In this document: one piece after another, positions 36,158 through 45,295 of the stretch | Layout of the letters: the number at the start of each line of letters is the position of its first letter | Numbering within the stretch: the first letter of the stretch is position 1 | Assembly: GCF_002220095.1 (NCBI RefSeq) | Contig: NZ_CP022372.1 | Span: 344,501-408,500 of the forward strand | Direction of reading: 5' to 3' | Length of the DNA stretch: 64,000 nucleotides | DNA from: Bosea sp. AS-1 | GTDB lineage: Bacteria > Pseudomonadota > Alphaproteobacteria > Rhizobiales > Beijerinckiaceae | The notes under the pieces: generated by a model | What the model saw: only the letters and a program-made list of their open reading frames with translations | Databases searched by the model: none | Told to the model about the DNA's origin: nothing | Position numbers and translations under genes: made by a program

Positions 36158-37067
36158 GGCAGCAGCGCCGCAGGAGCCCGGGCGCGGCTTCATCGCCTTC
36201 AACCTGCTGACCTGCTCCCTGCTGTGGGGGTCGAGCTACCTGTTCATCAAGCTGATGAGCGGGGACGTCTCGGCTCTCACCATCGCGGCCAGCCGCGGGA
36301 TCCTCGGCGCGGTGTCGCTGTCGCTCTGGAGCCTATGGCGCGGGCGCAACCCGCTACCGCGAAAGGCTGAGATCCTGCCCTGGATCATGCTCGGCACCAC
36401 CAATGGCTGGCTGCCGAACGTGCTGGTCGCCTATGCGCTCACCCAGCTCGCCAGCGGCCCGGCGGCGATGATCCAGGCAGCCGGTCCGCTCGTCACCGCG
36501 CTCGTCGCCCATCTCGCCTTCTCGGAGGAGAGGCTGAGCCGGCGTCGCCTCGGTGGCATCCTGCTCGGCATGGCCGGCGTGGCCCTGCTGATCGGCCCGC
36601 GCCTGTTCGAGGGCGGCGGTAACGCGCTCAGAGTGCTGGCGATGATCGGCGCGACGCTGAGCTATGCGGCCGCCAATCTCTATGTCCGGACGGTCCCAGC
36701 CGCGATCGGCGATCCGGCCCGGCTGGCGCTCGGCCAGCAGATGTTCTCCGGCATGATCGCGACGACGCTGACGCTTGCGATTCTCGGGCCTGCTGCCTTC
36801 CTGCCGCTCGGCAACCATCTGCCGGCGATGCTGACGCTCGGGGTTGTCGCCACGGCAATCCCGGTCACGGTGTTCATGCGGCTGATCCGGGCTGCGGGAC
36901 CGACCCGGGCAGCGATGACCGGCTATCTGGTGCCGACGGTCGCGGTCATCCTCGGCGTGGTGGTCCTGCACGAGGCCCTGGAGTTGCGGCAGGTCCTCGG
37001 GGGCTGCATCATCCTGGCCGGCGTCTTCCTGGTCACGGCGGCGCCGCGGAGGACGGGGGCGTCATGA
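36126..37067 (+). CDS. EamA/DMT family transporter
   Basis: Inner-membrane drug/metabolite transporter of up to 313 residues with ten hydrophobic segments arranged as two EamA repeats. The first helix [17 protein letters not shown], the [12 protein letters not shown] segment and the terminal [14 protein letters not shown] are typical. The start at 36126 lies inside argJ; ATG 36138 is an alternative. Its stop overlaps the next ATG (ATGA), so the following lipoprotein gene is coupled. Substrate unknown; amino acids or metabolites are common for the family, and linkage to argJ might hint at an amino-acid product. Confidence 0.9.
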   Translation: MSRSMATIAPEAAAPQEPGRGFIAFNLLTCSLLWGSSYLFIKLMSGDVSALTIAASRGILGAVSLSLWSLWRGRNPLPRKAEILPWIMLGTTNGWLPNVLVAYALTQLASGPAAMIQAAGPLVTALVAHLAFSEERLSRRRLGGILLGMAGVALLIGPRLFEGGGNALRVLAMIGATLSYAAANLYVRTVPAAIGDPARLALGQQMFSGMIATTLTLAILGPAAFLPLGNHLPAMLTLGVVATAIPVTVFMRLIRAAGPTRAAMTGYLVPTVAVILGVVVLHEALELRQVLGGCIILAGVFLVTAAPRRTGAS

Positions 37068-37579
37068 GGATCGGGATATTCGCAGCAATGGCGCTGGCCG
37101 GCGCCATCATGGCCGGTTGCGTCGAGCGCAAGCCGGCGACGGTGGCCTTCTCGACCGAGGAGGCTGCCTTCATCAAGAAAGGCGGTAGCGGCGTCATCGT
37201 CGGCCACGCGTTCCGGACCAAGCCGAGCGGGGTGGTGGTCAACGCGGCGGGCGAGGTCGTTCGCCTGATCCCGGCCACGGCTTTCGCGCGCGAGCGTTTC
37301 GCCAATCTCTACGGCAAGCGGAAATACATCCCGCACGCCGCCTATCCCCGCGACGACGACATCGATCCGGCCTATTCCGAATACACCCGCACGACCAAGG
37401 CGGAGTCGAACGGGCGCTTCGTCTTCGACAAGATTGCGCCGGGAACCTATTTCCTGACCACCCAGGTGATCTGGGGCGACGAGGCCGCCTTTTCGCGCGA
37501 GGGCGGTTCGGTCTATGACAGCGTCACGCTGACGGGCAAGGAAACCGAACCCGTCCAGGTCATCCTCTCCGGCAACTGA
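37064..37579 (+). CDS. Putative lipoprotein of unknown function
   Basis: Predicted exported lipoprotein of 171 residues: the signal [18 protein letters not shown] ends with a cysteine lipobox (Cys at residue 19, the -3 position being unusual Met). The mature part has a beta-rich carboxypeptidase-regulatory-like character (NGRFVFDKIAPGTYFLTTQVIW), a fold used for extracellular binding or scaffolding. The ATG overlaps the transporter stop, so it is the third gene of the argJ transcript. I do not recognise a named family. Confidence 0.75.
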   Translation: MRIGIFAAMALAGAIMAGCVERKPATVAFSTEEAAFIKKGGSGVIVGHAFRTKPSGVVVNAAGEVVRLIPATAFARERFANLYGKRKYIPHAAYPRDDDIDPAYSEYTRTTKAESNGRFVFDKIAPGTYFLTTQVIWGDEAAFSREGGSVYDSVTLTGKETEPVQVILSGN

Positions 37580-37584
37580 GTTCC

Positions 37585-37995
37585 GTGCCCGTGAAGCTCC
37601 TTCTCGTCGTCGCCTGCGCGCTGATCGATGCCGATAACCGCGTCCTCGTCACCCAGCGTCCCGAAGGCAAGGCGCTGGCTGGCCTGTGGGAGTTTCCCGG
37701 CGGCAAGCTCGAGGCCGGCGAACGGCCCGAACCCGCCCTGATCCGCGAGCTGCATGAGGAGCTCGGTATCACCGTGAAGGAGGAGTGCCTTGCGCCGCTC
37801 ACCTTCGCCAGTTTCGCCTATCCGGAGTTCCACCTGCTGATGCCGCTCTATATCTGCCGGCGCTGGGAGGGCACGCCCAGCTCGAAGGAGGCGCAGGCGC
37901 TGAAATGGGTGCGGCTCGGCAAGCTGCGCGACCTCGCCATGCCACCGGCCGACGAGCCGCTGATTCCGCCGCTGATCGACCTGCTCGGAGCTTGA
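37585..37995 (+). CDS. mutT: MutT-type Nudix hydrolase (8-oxo-dGTP diphosphatase)
   Basis: Nudix protein of 136 residues that probably hydrolyses 8-oxo-dGTP to prevent oxidative mutations. The Nudix box reads GGKLEAGERPEPALIRELHEELGI, matching GX5EX7REUXEEXGU, and LWEFPGGK is the MutT-type lead-in. A GTG start at 37585 is preceded by the previous stop with no space for another start; there is no strong ribosome site. It ends seven bases before the convergent DUF930 gene. Adjacency in this orientation to argJ is common in Rhizobiales. Confidence 0.9.
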   Translation: MPVKLLLVVACALIDADNRVLVTQRPEGKALAGLWEFPGGKLEAGERPEPALIRELHEELGITVKEECLAPLTFASFAYPEFHLLMPLYICRRWEGTPSSKEAQALKWVRLGKLRDLAMPPADEPLIPPLIDLLGA

Positions 37996-38002
37996 GCGGC
38001 GA

Positions 38003-38722
38003 TCAGTGCACGGCCGGCAGGCCAAGCTCCTCCCAACGGCTCTGCGGGATCGGATCGCCGACCTGGAAGGCGAAGGCCGTGACCCGTTTCAGGTCGGGCG
38101 AGATCGTGCAGGCGAAGCGCAGCGCATACCAATGCTGCTTGCTGCGGAACGCTGCTCCTTCGGCCGTCAGAACTTGGCCGGCCCGCTTCGTATCGGCCAT
38201 GGCATAAGCGGTGACACGGTCGGGCTCGAAGCTGCGCTGCCAGTCATGGATCTGACCCATCGCCTCGAGCCCGCAAAGCTGCTCGATGCGTTCGTCCGGG
38301 GCGAGGCGCGGCAGCATGGCGCGCGCGTCGCGGCTACGGGGGTCGGCCAGAACCTGCTGAGAAAGCATCCGTTGCGGGTGGACCATGCCGTCGACCGCGG
38401 CCGGCGGCGGAGGGGTCGGCACAGGCCCCGTGGGGGCTTCTGGTTTCGGTGCCGCAAGAGCAGCCGACTCCGGCGCAGCGGGTTCCGCCTTGGGAGGGGT
38501 TACGACGGCTGGCGGCGTCGGCGGAGGCTTCGGCCGTGTCATCGCTTCGAACTCAGCCGGGCTCTGCAGCTCGACCTCGACGCTCTGCTCGGCGACGGGA
38601 GGGATGTCGAATTGCTGGATCGCGACCGAAGCCAGCCAGGCGAACAGCGCCGCATGCAGGATCGCGGCGACCGGCAGGCCGGGAGCGGGTGTTGCGGCCC
38701 TGGTCCGGCTCGCGGTGGCCAC
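38003..38722 (-). CDS. DUF930 domain protein with proline-rich linker
   Basis: Protein of 239 residues. A GTG start gives a single hydrophobic segment near residues 15-35 (VAAILHAALFAWLASVAIQQF), followed by a proline/alanine-rich linker (about 63-110) and the C-terminal DUF930 domain (DPRSRDARAMLPRLAPDERIEQLCGLEAM through WYALRFACTISPDLKRVTAFAFQVG). The layout recalls TonB-like anchored periplasmic proteins but no energy-transduction signature is present. Function is unknown; DUF930 is almost confined to Alphaproteobacteria. Cysteines in EQLCGLEAM and RFACTIS may pair. Confidence 0.85.
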   Translation of the reverse strand: MATASRTRAATPAPGLPVAAILHAALFAWLASVAIQQFDIPPVAEQSVEVELQSPAEFEAMTRPKPPPTPPAVVTPPKAEPAAPESAALAAPKPEAPTGPVPTPPPPAAVDGMVHPQRMLSQQVLADPRSRDARAMLPRLAPDERIEQLCGLEAMGQIHDWQRSFEPDRVTAYAMADTKRAGQVLTAEGAAFRSKQHWYALRFACTISPDLKRVTAFAFQVGDPIPQSRWEELGLPAVH

Positions 38723-38818
38723 AGGTCAAGGCACCGTGATGCCAAAGCCGGGCACCTGCTGTCGCAATTTTGCTGTCATCCGGTCGCGCCTCGGCCCCTT
38801 GCCGGGGAGGAGCAGCGA

Positions 38819-40021
38819 TCAAGCCGGCATTTTTGTGTCGATCTCGGCTGGAGCCGGCTTTGTCTCGTTACGGCCGAGCTGGAAGCGTTCGAAGCGCTGC
38901 AGTTCCTCTTCGATCGCGGCCTTGAGCGCAGGCGCTTCATACCCATCGAGCCAGGTCCAGCGCTGCATCAGGAGCTTGCCGGCGGCGCGGTCGGTCTTGA
39001 GGTCGAGCACGGCGACGACCTGGTCTCCGGCCAGAACCGGCAGGCCGAAATAGCCATAGACGCGGTTCTCCGGGCGCAGGTAGGCCTCGAAGACATGGGC
39101 GTAGTCGAAGAACAGCTTCGCCCGCTTGCGCTGGATGACCAGCGGATCGAAGGGCGAGAGGATGTGGATGAGGCCGGGTTCCGGTTCCGGCACCGTCTCC
39201 AGCGCCTCCGGTGTTGCCCAATGTGTCGTCTTGCCGGCGCCCTCGATCGCGATAGGCACGAGTTCCTTGCGCTTGACCAGGCTGGCGATCAGAGCTGCGA
39301 TGGCCTTCTTGCTCGGCGCATCGAGATGGCAAGCGGAATCGAGGCTCGCCAACCCCTGTGCCCGCAGAGCCCTGTCGAGCTTGTAGGCGGTCACCTGCCG
39401 CTCGCTTGCCGGCGTTGGCCGCTTCTCCCACTGGAAATGCCGGTCGAAGAGCTCATAGGTCTTCACCATGCCGGCGCGGGCGGCGATCACGAGGTCACCG
39501 TCATAGAAGGCGCGCTCCAGCAGGCCTTTCGACGGTTTCTTGCTGGCCCAGAGATGGGCCTTCTCGATCAGTTCCTCCTCGATGTCGCGGATCGTCAGCG
39601 CGCCATCCTTGCGAATCCGGCGCAGCAGCTTGCGCGTCTCTTCGCGGGCGCCGACCGCCGACCAGCGCTTCGGCTCCTCGCGATGTGCCTTCATCTCCGG
39701 CAGGAAGTAGCGGATGTCGCGGGTCGGCACGTAGGAGAGCGCGTGCGTCCAGTATTCGAAGACGCTCTTCTCGAATGATTGTGCCTGGGCGAGATCACTG
39801 CGGCGGTAGTCGGGGATGCGCGCGTAGAGGATATGGTGGTGGCAGCGCTCGATCACGTTGATCGTGTCGATCTGGACATAGCCAAGCTGCTCGACGGCCG
39901 CGCGCGTCGCCTCGGGACCGGAGCCAAAAGGCTCGCGCTGGTCGAGCCGCTGGGCATGGAGCCAGATGCGGCGTGCCTGCTCGGTGGAGAGGGAGAACGG
40001 CTTGCGGGGGCGGGGCGGCAT
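38819..40021 (-). CDS. YcaQ/AlkX-like winged-helix DNA glycosylase
   Basis: Family of E. coli YcaQ (AlkX), a monofunctional glycosylase that unhooks interstrand cross-links and removes bulky alkylated bases. Length 400 residues. N-terminal winged-helix repeats are followed by the catalytic Gln-x-Asp motif Gln50-Ile-Asp52 in LGYVQIDTINVIERCHHH, and C-terminal FDPLVIQRKRAKLFFDYAHVFEAYLRPENR is diagnostic. Related AlkZ proteins for natural-product self-resistance carry Gln-x-Gln instead, so this is the YcaQ branch. A GTG nine bases upstream is a possible start. No antibiotic cluster is nearby. Confidence 0.9.
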   Translation of the reverse strand: MPPRPRKPFSLSTEQARRIWLHAQRLDQREPFGSGPEATRAAVEQLGYVQIDTINVIERCHHHILYARIPDYRRSDLAQAQSFEKSVFEYWTHALSYVPTRDIRYFLPEMKAHREEPKRWSAVGAREETRKLLRRIRKDGALTIRDIEEELIEKAHLWASKKPSKGLLERAFYDGDLVIAARAGMVKTYELFDRHFQWEKRPTPASERQVTAYKLDRALRAQGLASLDSACHLDAPSKKAIAALIASLVKRKELVPIAIEGAGKTTHWATPEALETVPEPEPGLIHILSPFDPLVIQRKRAKLFFDYAHVFEAYLRPENRVYGYFGLPVLAGDQVVAVLDLKTDRAAGKLLMQRWTWLDGYEAPALKAAIEEELQRFERFQLGRNETKPAPAEIDTKMPA

Positions 40022-40153
40022 GAGTTCCACGCTAGCCGCCCCGCCTGCAATTCGTAAGAGGGCGCTGGTGCTGCCGCTGACAGGTTTTGGCGGGAGCCTG
40101 CCAAGCGCTTCGGGGCCAGAGCAGGTCGCCGGGTCGGCGACCTGCGCCGGCTT

Positions 40154-40678
40154 TCAAGGCGCGAGGATCAGTGCCCAGTAGACCTGATATTTCGAGCCTG
40201 GCGCATAGGCCGTCGCGATGCCCATGCGCTTCGCCTTCGTGTCCTTCATGACGCGATCGTGCTGTGGCGAATCGCGCCAGCCGGAAAAAGCTTCGGCGAG
40301 GCGGCGATAGCCGGCCGAGAGATTGGCCTCGGCGCCGGGGACGCCTTCCTTGGCGAGGCGGGCCTTGACCGCATCGGCCTGCGCCGGCTTGTCGGAGCGG
40401 GCCATCGCAGCCGCTTCGCGCTGCGCGGCTTCGTCCAGGGCCGGGTCGAGCGCCAGCGTGCCGAGGCCGGCATTCATCCGGTAGGCGGAAATCATCGCGC
40501 GTGCCTGCTCGGCGTCGACCTTGGCGGAGGTCGAGCCGAGATCGCGATAGAAGGCCGGCTGCGCCTGGCGCTGCGGCTCCGTGCAGCCGGCGATGCCGAA
40601 GAGGGCGAGCGCGCCGGCGATGGCGGCGGGGCAAGTCATGGCGCGCGTCCGTGGGAGGCGGCGCAGAAGCTTCGGCAT
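40154..40678 (-). CDS. CAP (SCP/PR1) domain lipoprotein
   Basis: Exported lipoprotein of 174 residues. Signal MPKLLRRLPRTRAMTCPAAI continues to the lipobox IAGC with Cys32, and the mature domain has the CAP fold (AYRMNAGLGTLALDPALDEAAQREA, then DSPQHDRVMKDTKAKRMGIA). Bacterial CAP proteins have poorly known functions, some binding cell-wall lipids. AAGGA precedes ATG 40678, and the stop of the mechanosensitive channel lies just four bases upstream, so the two are one operon. A role in envelope remodelling is plausible by association. Confidence 0.88.
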   Translation of the reverse strand: MPKLLRRLPRTRAMTCPAAIAGALALFGIAGCTEPQRQAQPAFYRDLGSTSAKVDAEQARAMISAYRMNAGLGTLALDPALDEAAQREAAAMARSDKPAQADAVKARLAKEGVPGAEANLSAGYRRLAEAFSGWRDSPQHDRVMKDTKAKRMGIATAYAPGSKYQVYWALILAP

Positions 40679-40682
40679 CCGG

Positions 40683-43316
40683 TCATTCCTTGTCGTCTCC
40701 GGCCGGCTTGGTTTCCGCGGCGGCCGGTGGGGCTTTCTTGTCTTCGTCCTCTTCCGCCGTCTCCTCGGGAGGCGGCGGAGCCGGCTGCGAGGCGGCCCCG
40801 GCTTTGGTCTTCCGGGCGGGGGGCTTGCGGGCGCGGTCGAAGCGGCCGACCGCAGTGGCGATGCCGTCGAGCGACTGCTCGACGCCCGTAAGCCCCTTCA
40901 CCTCGAGCTGCGGCGTGCCAAAGACCTCGATCTCCGCCAGCCGCTTGCGAATCGCGAAGTTGAGGTCGCTGTTCACGCGGCCGACGAGGTCGAGATCGTC
41001 GACGATGCAGATGAGATCGAAATCCATCGTTGCCGTGCCGAGCTTCTTGAACAAAACGGTCGGCGGTGGCTTCTTCAGGACGTCGCCGTGGTTGTCGGCG
41101 ACGTCCTGAAGCATGGTGCGGACCGCTCCCGCGTCGGTCTGGCGCGTCACCGAGAGAGAGATCAGGACGCGCCCGGTCCGGTCGGTGCGCACGCGGTTGC
41201 GCACGACGCCGGAGACGAGGTTCGAGTTGGGGACGATGACGCTGGAGCGGTCGAAGGTCGCGATCTCGGTCGAGCGCACATTGATGCGCTTGACGATGCC
41301 CTCGACGTCGCCGACCAGCACCTGGTCGCCGACGCGGATCGGCCGCTCCCAGAGCAGGATCAGGCCGGAGACAAAGTTCGACACTACCGACTGCAGTCCG
41401 AAACCGATACCGACCGACAGGGCTGAGGCGACGAGCGTCAGCCGCTCCAGGCTGAGGCCGATGGCCGAGACGGCCAGCGCGACGGCGCCGATATAGCCGA
41501 TATAGCCGGCCGCGGTGGTGATCGAGTTGCGCAGGCCGGGATCGAGCTGCGTCGTGGGCAGGAACTTGCTCTCGAGCCAGCGCTGGATCGTCCGGGTCGC
41601 GGCGATGCCGAGTGCGAAGACGACCGCGCCGACGACGATGGACGAGACCGAGATGGTGACTCCGCCGACCTGGAAGCCGAAGAAGGCGGCGCGCAGCGAG
41701 ACTAGGAAATCCGCCGATTCGAGCCCCCAGGGCGCGAGCACGAGCAGCAGCGTCACGAAGAGCAGCAGCAGCTTGAGGACCCCGGCGCCGAGCACGGCAA
41801 TCTTTTCGAGCGTGGCGGTGCGCAGCCCGACGCCGGCGCGCAGGGTCAGCGCGATCCGTCCCTTGCCGGAGAGCAGGCGCGGGATGCCGAGTTCGATGAA
41901 CTGGTGCGCCAGCAGATAGAGGCAGGCGACGATGCCGATCCAGAGCGTCTGCTCGGCGAGGAAGTTGGCGAAGACGACATAGCCGCTCAGGGCGGCTGCG
42001 ATGATGACGAGGCCGATGATCCAGCCGAAAATGCGGATCGGCCCGAGGCTCGCGCCGTCAACCGGAACATAGGGCCCGAGGCAGGCCTCCTGCTCGACAT
42101 CGTCATCGTCGCGGATTTGATAGAGACCGGCGACCAGGGCGAGCGCGAAGAGGGTCGCGAAGAACGCCTTGACGATGATCGAGATGGAAAGGCCGGCCGC
42201 TATCGCCTGCAGCCAGGCCTCGAAGACCTTGCCGACCATCGTCACCAGTGCCAGTGCGCTGGCGATCCAGACGACGCTGCGCGCGGTCTGGTCCATGACG
42301 CGGACCAGCCGCCGCTGCGGGCTCGACGGCGCGAATACCGCATCGGCGAGTGCTTGTACGAAGGCCACGAAGGCGAGGCCGACCACGACGGCCCAGATTA
42401 CCGGCTGGATGCGTTCCGGCAGCAGGCCCGTGGTGTTGAGCGCCTTGTAGACCAGCCAGCTCGCCAGCGCCGGCGGTGCCGCGCCTGCAACGACGTGCGC
42501 CAGGGCGACATAGAGGCAGTGCAGGCTGCCGGTATCCTGCGTATTCGCGTAGCGCGCCTTGAAGCGCGGGAGGTAGCGGGCACGCAGCCAGTAAAGCAGG
42601 ATGGCGCCGATCAGGGACAGCGCAAGGACGCCGCCGCGCGTGCTGGAAAAGGCAGTCGAGACACCGGAGAACCAACCGCCGAAGATATAGCTGGAGGCAC
42701 GCAGATCCTCTGGCGCCGTCGTCACAGCGTTGCCCCAGACGTCGGGGCTGAGCACCGAGGGGCCGGCGGCGAAGAGGGTGGTGGCGAAGATTTCGCGGCG
42801 CTTGTCGCCGATCGTGCTCTGCAGCTGTTCCGCCTGTAGCAGCGAGGCGCGCGCGATCTTCAGCGTCTCGTCGGCATCGGCATAGGCCTTGGTGCGGAGT
42901 TCGCGTTCGCGGGCGATCTCGGCGGATTCCGGCGGGGCCTTGTCATCGGGTTTCGCGCCGAGCTGGTCGAGCTTGAGCTTGGCTTGTTCGACGAGCGGGG
43001 CCTGCTGGTCGATGATGAGACGCAGCTGGTCGAGCGGAGGCTGCAGGCGGATGCGCTGGCGCTGGAGCTCGTCGTCGCTGAGATCCGTACGGGAGAGGGT
43101 CGTCTCGATCTGCGAGAGCTCGAGCCGGACCGAATCGAGCCGGCCGCGCGGGCTCTTCGGATCGACCGGTGCAGCTGCCGGCGCGGTGGCGGGCTGGGTT
43201 TGCGCCTGCGCGCCGGCCATGCCGATCGCAAGCGTGAGCGCGAGCAGGCAGAGCGCTGCCATCCTGCGGGCGCTCCACCCCATCCGGGTCGATGCTCGTG
43301 CCAGACGCGCTGCCAT
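40683..43316 (-). CDS. Large MscK-like mechanosensitive ion channel
   Basis: Membrane channel protein of about 877 residues. A signal sequence (RMAALCLLALTLAIGMAGAQAQ) precedes a periplasmic DUF3772-type helical region (about 50-190; RLDSVRLELSQIETTL). About ten membrane helices follow, ending in the MscS pore-lining helix region (LTLVASALSVGIGFGLQSVVSNFVSGLILLWE) and the beta domain RPIRVGDQVLVGDVEGIVKRINVRSTEIATFDRSSVIVPNSNLVSGVV, which is the MscS hallmark. The last about 45 residues are proline/alanine rich and acidic. Such channels release solutes on hypo-osmotic shock. ATG 43283 is an alternative start. The CAP lipoprotein gene follows by four bases. Confidence 0.93.
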   Translation of the reverse strand: MAARLARASTRMGWSARRMAALCLLALTLAIGMAGAQAQTQPATAPAAAPVDPKSPRGRLDSVRLELSQIETTLSRTDLSDDELQRQRIRLQPPLDQLRLIIDQQAPLVEQAKLKLDQLGAKPDDKAPPESAEIARERELRTKAYADADETLKIARASLLQAEQLQSTIGDKRREIFATTLFAAGPSVLSPDVWGNAVTTAPEDLRASSYIFGGWFSGVSTAFSSTRGGVLALSLIGAILLYWLRARYLPRFKARYANTQDTGSLHCLYVALAHVVAGAAPPALASWLVYKALNTTGLLPERIQPVIWAVVVGLAFVAFVQALADAVFAPSSPQRRLVRVMDQTARSVVWIASALALVTMVGKVFEAWLQAIAAGLSISIIVKAFFATLFALALVAGLYQIRDDDDVEQEACLGPYVPVDGASLGPIRIFGWIIGLVIIAAALSGYVVFANFLAEQTLWIGIVACLYLLAHQFIELGIPRLLSGKGRIALTLRAGVGLRTATLEKIAVLGAGVLKLLLLFVTLLLVLAPWGLESADFLVSLRAAFFGFQVGGVTISVSSIVVGAVVFALGIAATRTIQRWLESKFLPTTQLDPGLRNSITTAAGYIGYIGAVALAVSAIGLSLERLTLVASALSVGIGFGLQSVVSNFVSGLILLWERPIRVGDQVLVGDVEGIVKRINVRSTEIATFDRSSVIVPNSNLVSGVVRNRVRTDRTGRVLISLSVTRQTDAGAVRTMLQDVADNHGDVLKKPPPTVLFKKLGTATMDFDLICIVDDLDLVGRVNSDLNFAIRKRLAEIEVFGTPQLEVKGLTGVEQSLDGIATAVGRFDRARKPPARKTKAGAASQPAPPPPEETAEEDEDKKAPPAAAETKPAGDDKE

Positions 43317-43550
43317 GATCGGGCGGCCCCGCTCATCAAGGTGATTCGGCTTCCTGCCGACCCTCGGCACAGGATGGGGCCGGGTGCAAGACGAAGACGG
43401 CGTTTCCGCTGCCGGCAAGGCCAGACTCCTGCAATTCCTTCGCTGGGTCGCGCCCGGAAAGCGCGCGCTGTCGCCTCATTACCGGCAAAGGCGACCTGAA
43501 GATGGCGAAGCTTCGTCGAATCCACTCGGGTGGCGCGGCACCTTGGGTCG

Positions 43551-44633
43551 TCAGCGCTTCTTCTTCGGCTTGTCGCGGTTGCGATAGCTCGCATTGCCGA
43601 GGCCGGTCCCGATCGTGAGCACCGCCCAGTTCTCGACATCCTGCATCGCCGGCATCTCGCTCAGGCCCTGGATGACGGCATCGTTGTGCATCACGACCTC
43701 GGTGTCGTGCTCGCCGATGCGAGGCACCAGTTCGCGGATGCTGTCGACGAGGTTGAAGCGGCTGCTTTCCCAGTTGCCCGGCAGGTTCTGGGCGCCGCGC
43801 TCGATGCTGCCGTCCGGCTCGATCAGGCCGGGGCAGCCGACGCCGATGAAGGGAGCGATCCGCAGCCCCTCCTTCTCGGCTTCCGCGACCTGTTCCCTCA
43901 GCATCTTGCCCAGGCGCTTGATCGCCTCGTCGCGACTCGGCTCCTCGTCCGCATGGCGCCAGAGGTCGGACTTCCAGACGCGGGCCTTGCTGAGGTCGGG
44001 CGCCTTCTTCTGCCGGAGCTCGACGATGCCAGCGCGGATGTTCGAGCCGCCGATATCGACGGCGACGAGGCTGTCGAAGGCCTCGAAGATCCATTTCGGG
44101 GCAAGATGGGCGCTCCCGACCAGCCCGGCCTCGTCCGGGTGATGGCTGACGGGTACAAGATCGATGTCACGACCATCGGTGCGCAGGATGATGGCGGCAC
44201 GGGCGATGGCGAGCTCGCCGATCCGGCTTTCGCGAAAGCCGCCGCCAACGACGATACGCTCCACCTCGGCCCAGGCTTTCAGCCGTGTGAACCGGCGGAT
44301 GACGAAGGCGAGCGACTGGGCGAAGCTTTCCACCGCACTCAGCACCAGAGCGGCCTCGGTTGCGTCGCCGTCCTTCAGCAGGGCGTCCAGGTCCTTTTTG
44401 CTAATGCTGGCCGTATCGCCATCGAGCGGGTCGTCGCCATTCCGCTTGAGATGAGTCCGCAGGGCATCAAGGTGCTCGACGAAGGCGCCGCGGCTGGCCT
44501 TGTCGCCGACATAGCCGTCTTCGTCCCGCACTTCGAGATTGTAGCTGGTGACGGTAACGGAGGGCAGCTCCGCCGCGCCATGCGGTCCCGTTGCCAGATT
44601 GCCGCGCGTCTTTTCAGCCGTTGCCCCAGCCAT
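43551..44633 (-). CDS. ROK-type kinase-like protein with permuted halves
   Basis: Protein of 360 residues in the ROK/ASKHA sugar-kinase superfamily. The ATP-phosphate motif VAVDIGGSNIRAGIVE, normally at the N-terminus, starts at residue 190 here; GVGCPGLIEPDGSI, NLPGNW, the catalytic-type HNDAV (Asp318) and LTIGTGLG (339-346) follow, and the protein ends soon after. Residues 90-180 (GDATEAALVLSAVESFAQSLAFV, ERIVVGGGF at 125-133, then DEAGLVGSAHLA) look like the normal C-terminal half of a ROK protein. The zinc motif CXCGXXGCXE is absent. AGAGGAG five bases upstream supports ATG 44633. Substrate unknown; loss of activity is possible. Confidence 0.8.
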   Translation of the reverse strand: MAGATAEKTRGNLATGPHGAAELPSVTVTSYNLEVRDEDGYVGDKASRGAFVEHLDALRTHLKRNGDDPLDGDTASISKKDLDALLKDGDATEAALVLSAVESFAQSLAFVIRRFTRLKAWAEVERIVVGGGFRESRIGELAIARAAIILRTDGRDIDLVPVSHHPDEAGLVGSAHLAPKWIFEAFDSLVAVDIGGSNIRAGIVELRQKKAPDLSKARVWKSDLWRHADEEPSRDEAIKRLGKMLREQVAEAEKEGLRIAPFIGVGCPGLIEPDGSIERGAQNLPGNWESSRFNLVDSIRELVPRIGEHDTEVVMHNDAVIQGLSEMPAMQDVENWAVLTIGTGLGNASYRNRDKPKKKR

Positions 44634-44818
44634 GCCTACTCCTCTGATCATGCCTTCGGGGGCAACACGGTGGCCGGCAGGAGGTTCCGGCACGAGCCGG
44701 ATGCAGCTTTCGCAGGGCCTGCCTGCGCTGGAGGCGTCCCGGAACGGTTGACCGGGAGAAAGATCGCCGCTCCAACGGGAACGGCAGCTGGGATTGCCGG
44801 CTATCTTGGGGGCGGGAC

Positions 44819-45295
44819 TTGGCGGATCTGATCTATCATGCGGTGGTCATCGGGCTCGGCGCGACCGTCCTGTTCGACCTCTGGGGGCAGTTTCTGCGGC
44901 TGTTCGGCATGCCGAAGCCGAATTGGGGGCCGCCGGGGCGCTGGTTCGGGCATGCCCTGCGCGGGCGCTTCGTCCACGAGGACATCGGCAAGGCCGAGCC
45001 GGTCGCCAACGAGGTCGCGCTCGGCTGGCTCTTCCACTATCTCGTCGGCATTCTGTTCGCCGGGATCGTGCTGGTAATCTGGGGAACGGGCTGGGCGCGC
45101 AATCCGAGCTTTCTGCCGGCGCTCATCGTCGGGCTCGCCACGGTGGGCTGCGGCTGGTTCATCCTGCAGCCGGGCATGGGGATGGGCATTGCCGCTGCGA
45201 AGCGGCCGAACACCAACCAGATCCGCCTGCTCAACATCGTCGGGCACACGGTGTTTGCCATCGGGCTCTACGGCACGGCGCTGCTGATCCGCTGA
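44819..45295 (+). CDS. DUF2938 family membrane protein
   Basis: Small inner-membrane protein of 158 residues with four hydrophobic segments and the family blocks DLWGQFLRLFGMPKPNWGPPGRWFGH and ILQPGMGMGIAAAKRPN. Function unknown. A TTG start at 44819 follows GGGGGCGGG; no ATG/GTG suits. Its stop TGA abuts the convergent GNAT stop, both lying within the palindrome CTGATCAG. Confidence 0.85.
   Translation: MADLIYHAVVIGLGATVLFDLWGQFLRLFGMPKPNWGPPGRWFGHALRGRFVHEDIGKAEPVANEVALGWLFHYLVGILFAGIVLVIWGTGWARNPSFLPALIVGLATVGCGWFILQPGMGMGIAAAKRPNTNQIRLLNIVGHTVFAIGLYGTALLIR

Noticed and set aside
38819..40021. Antibiotic self-resistance glycosylase (AlkZ type).
   Set aside because: The catalytic motif is Gln-Ile-Asp, as in the YcaQ/AlkX housekeeping branch, and no biosynthetic cluster is nearby.
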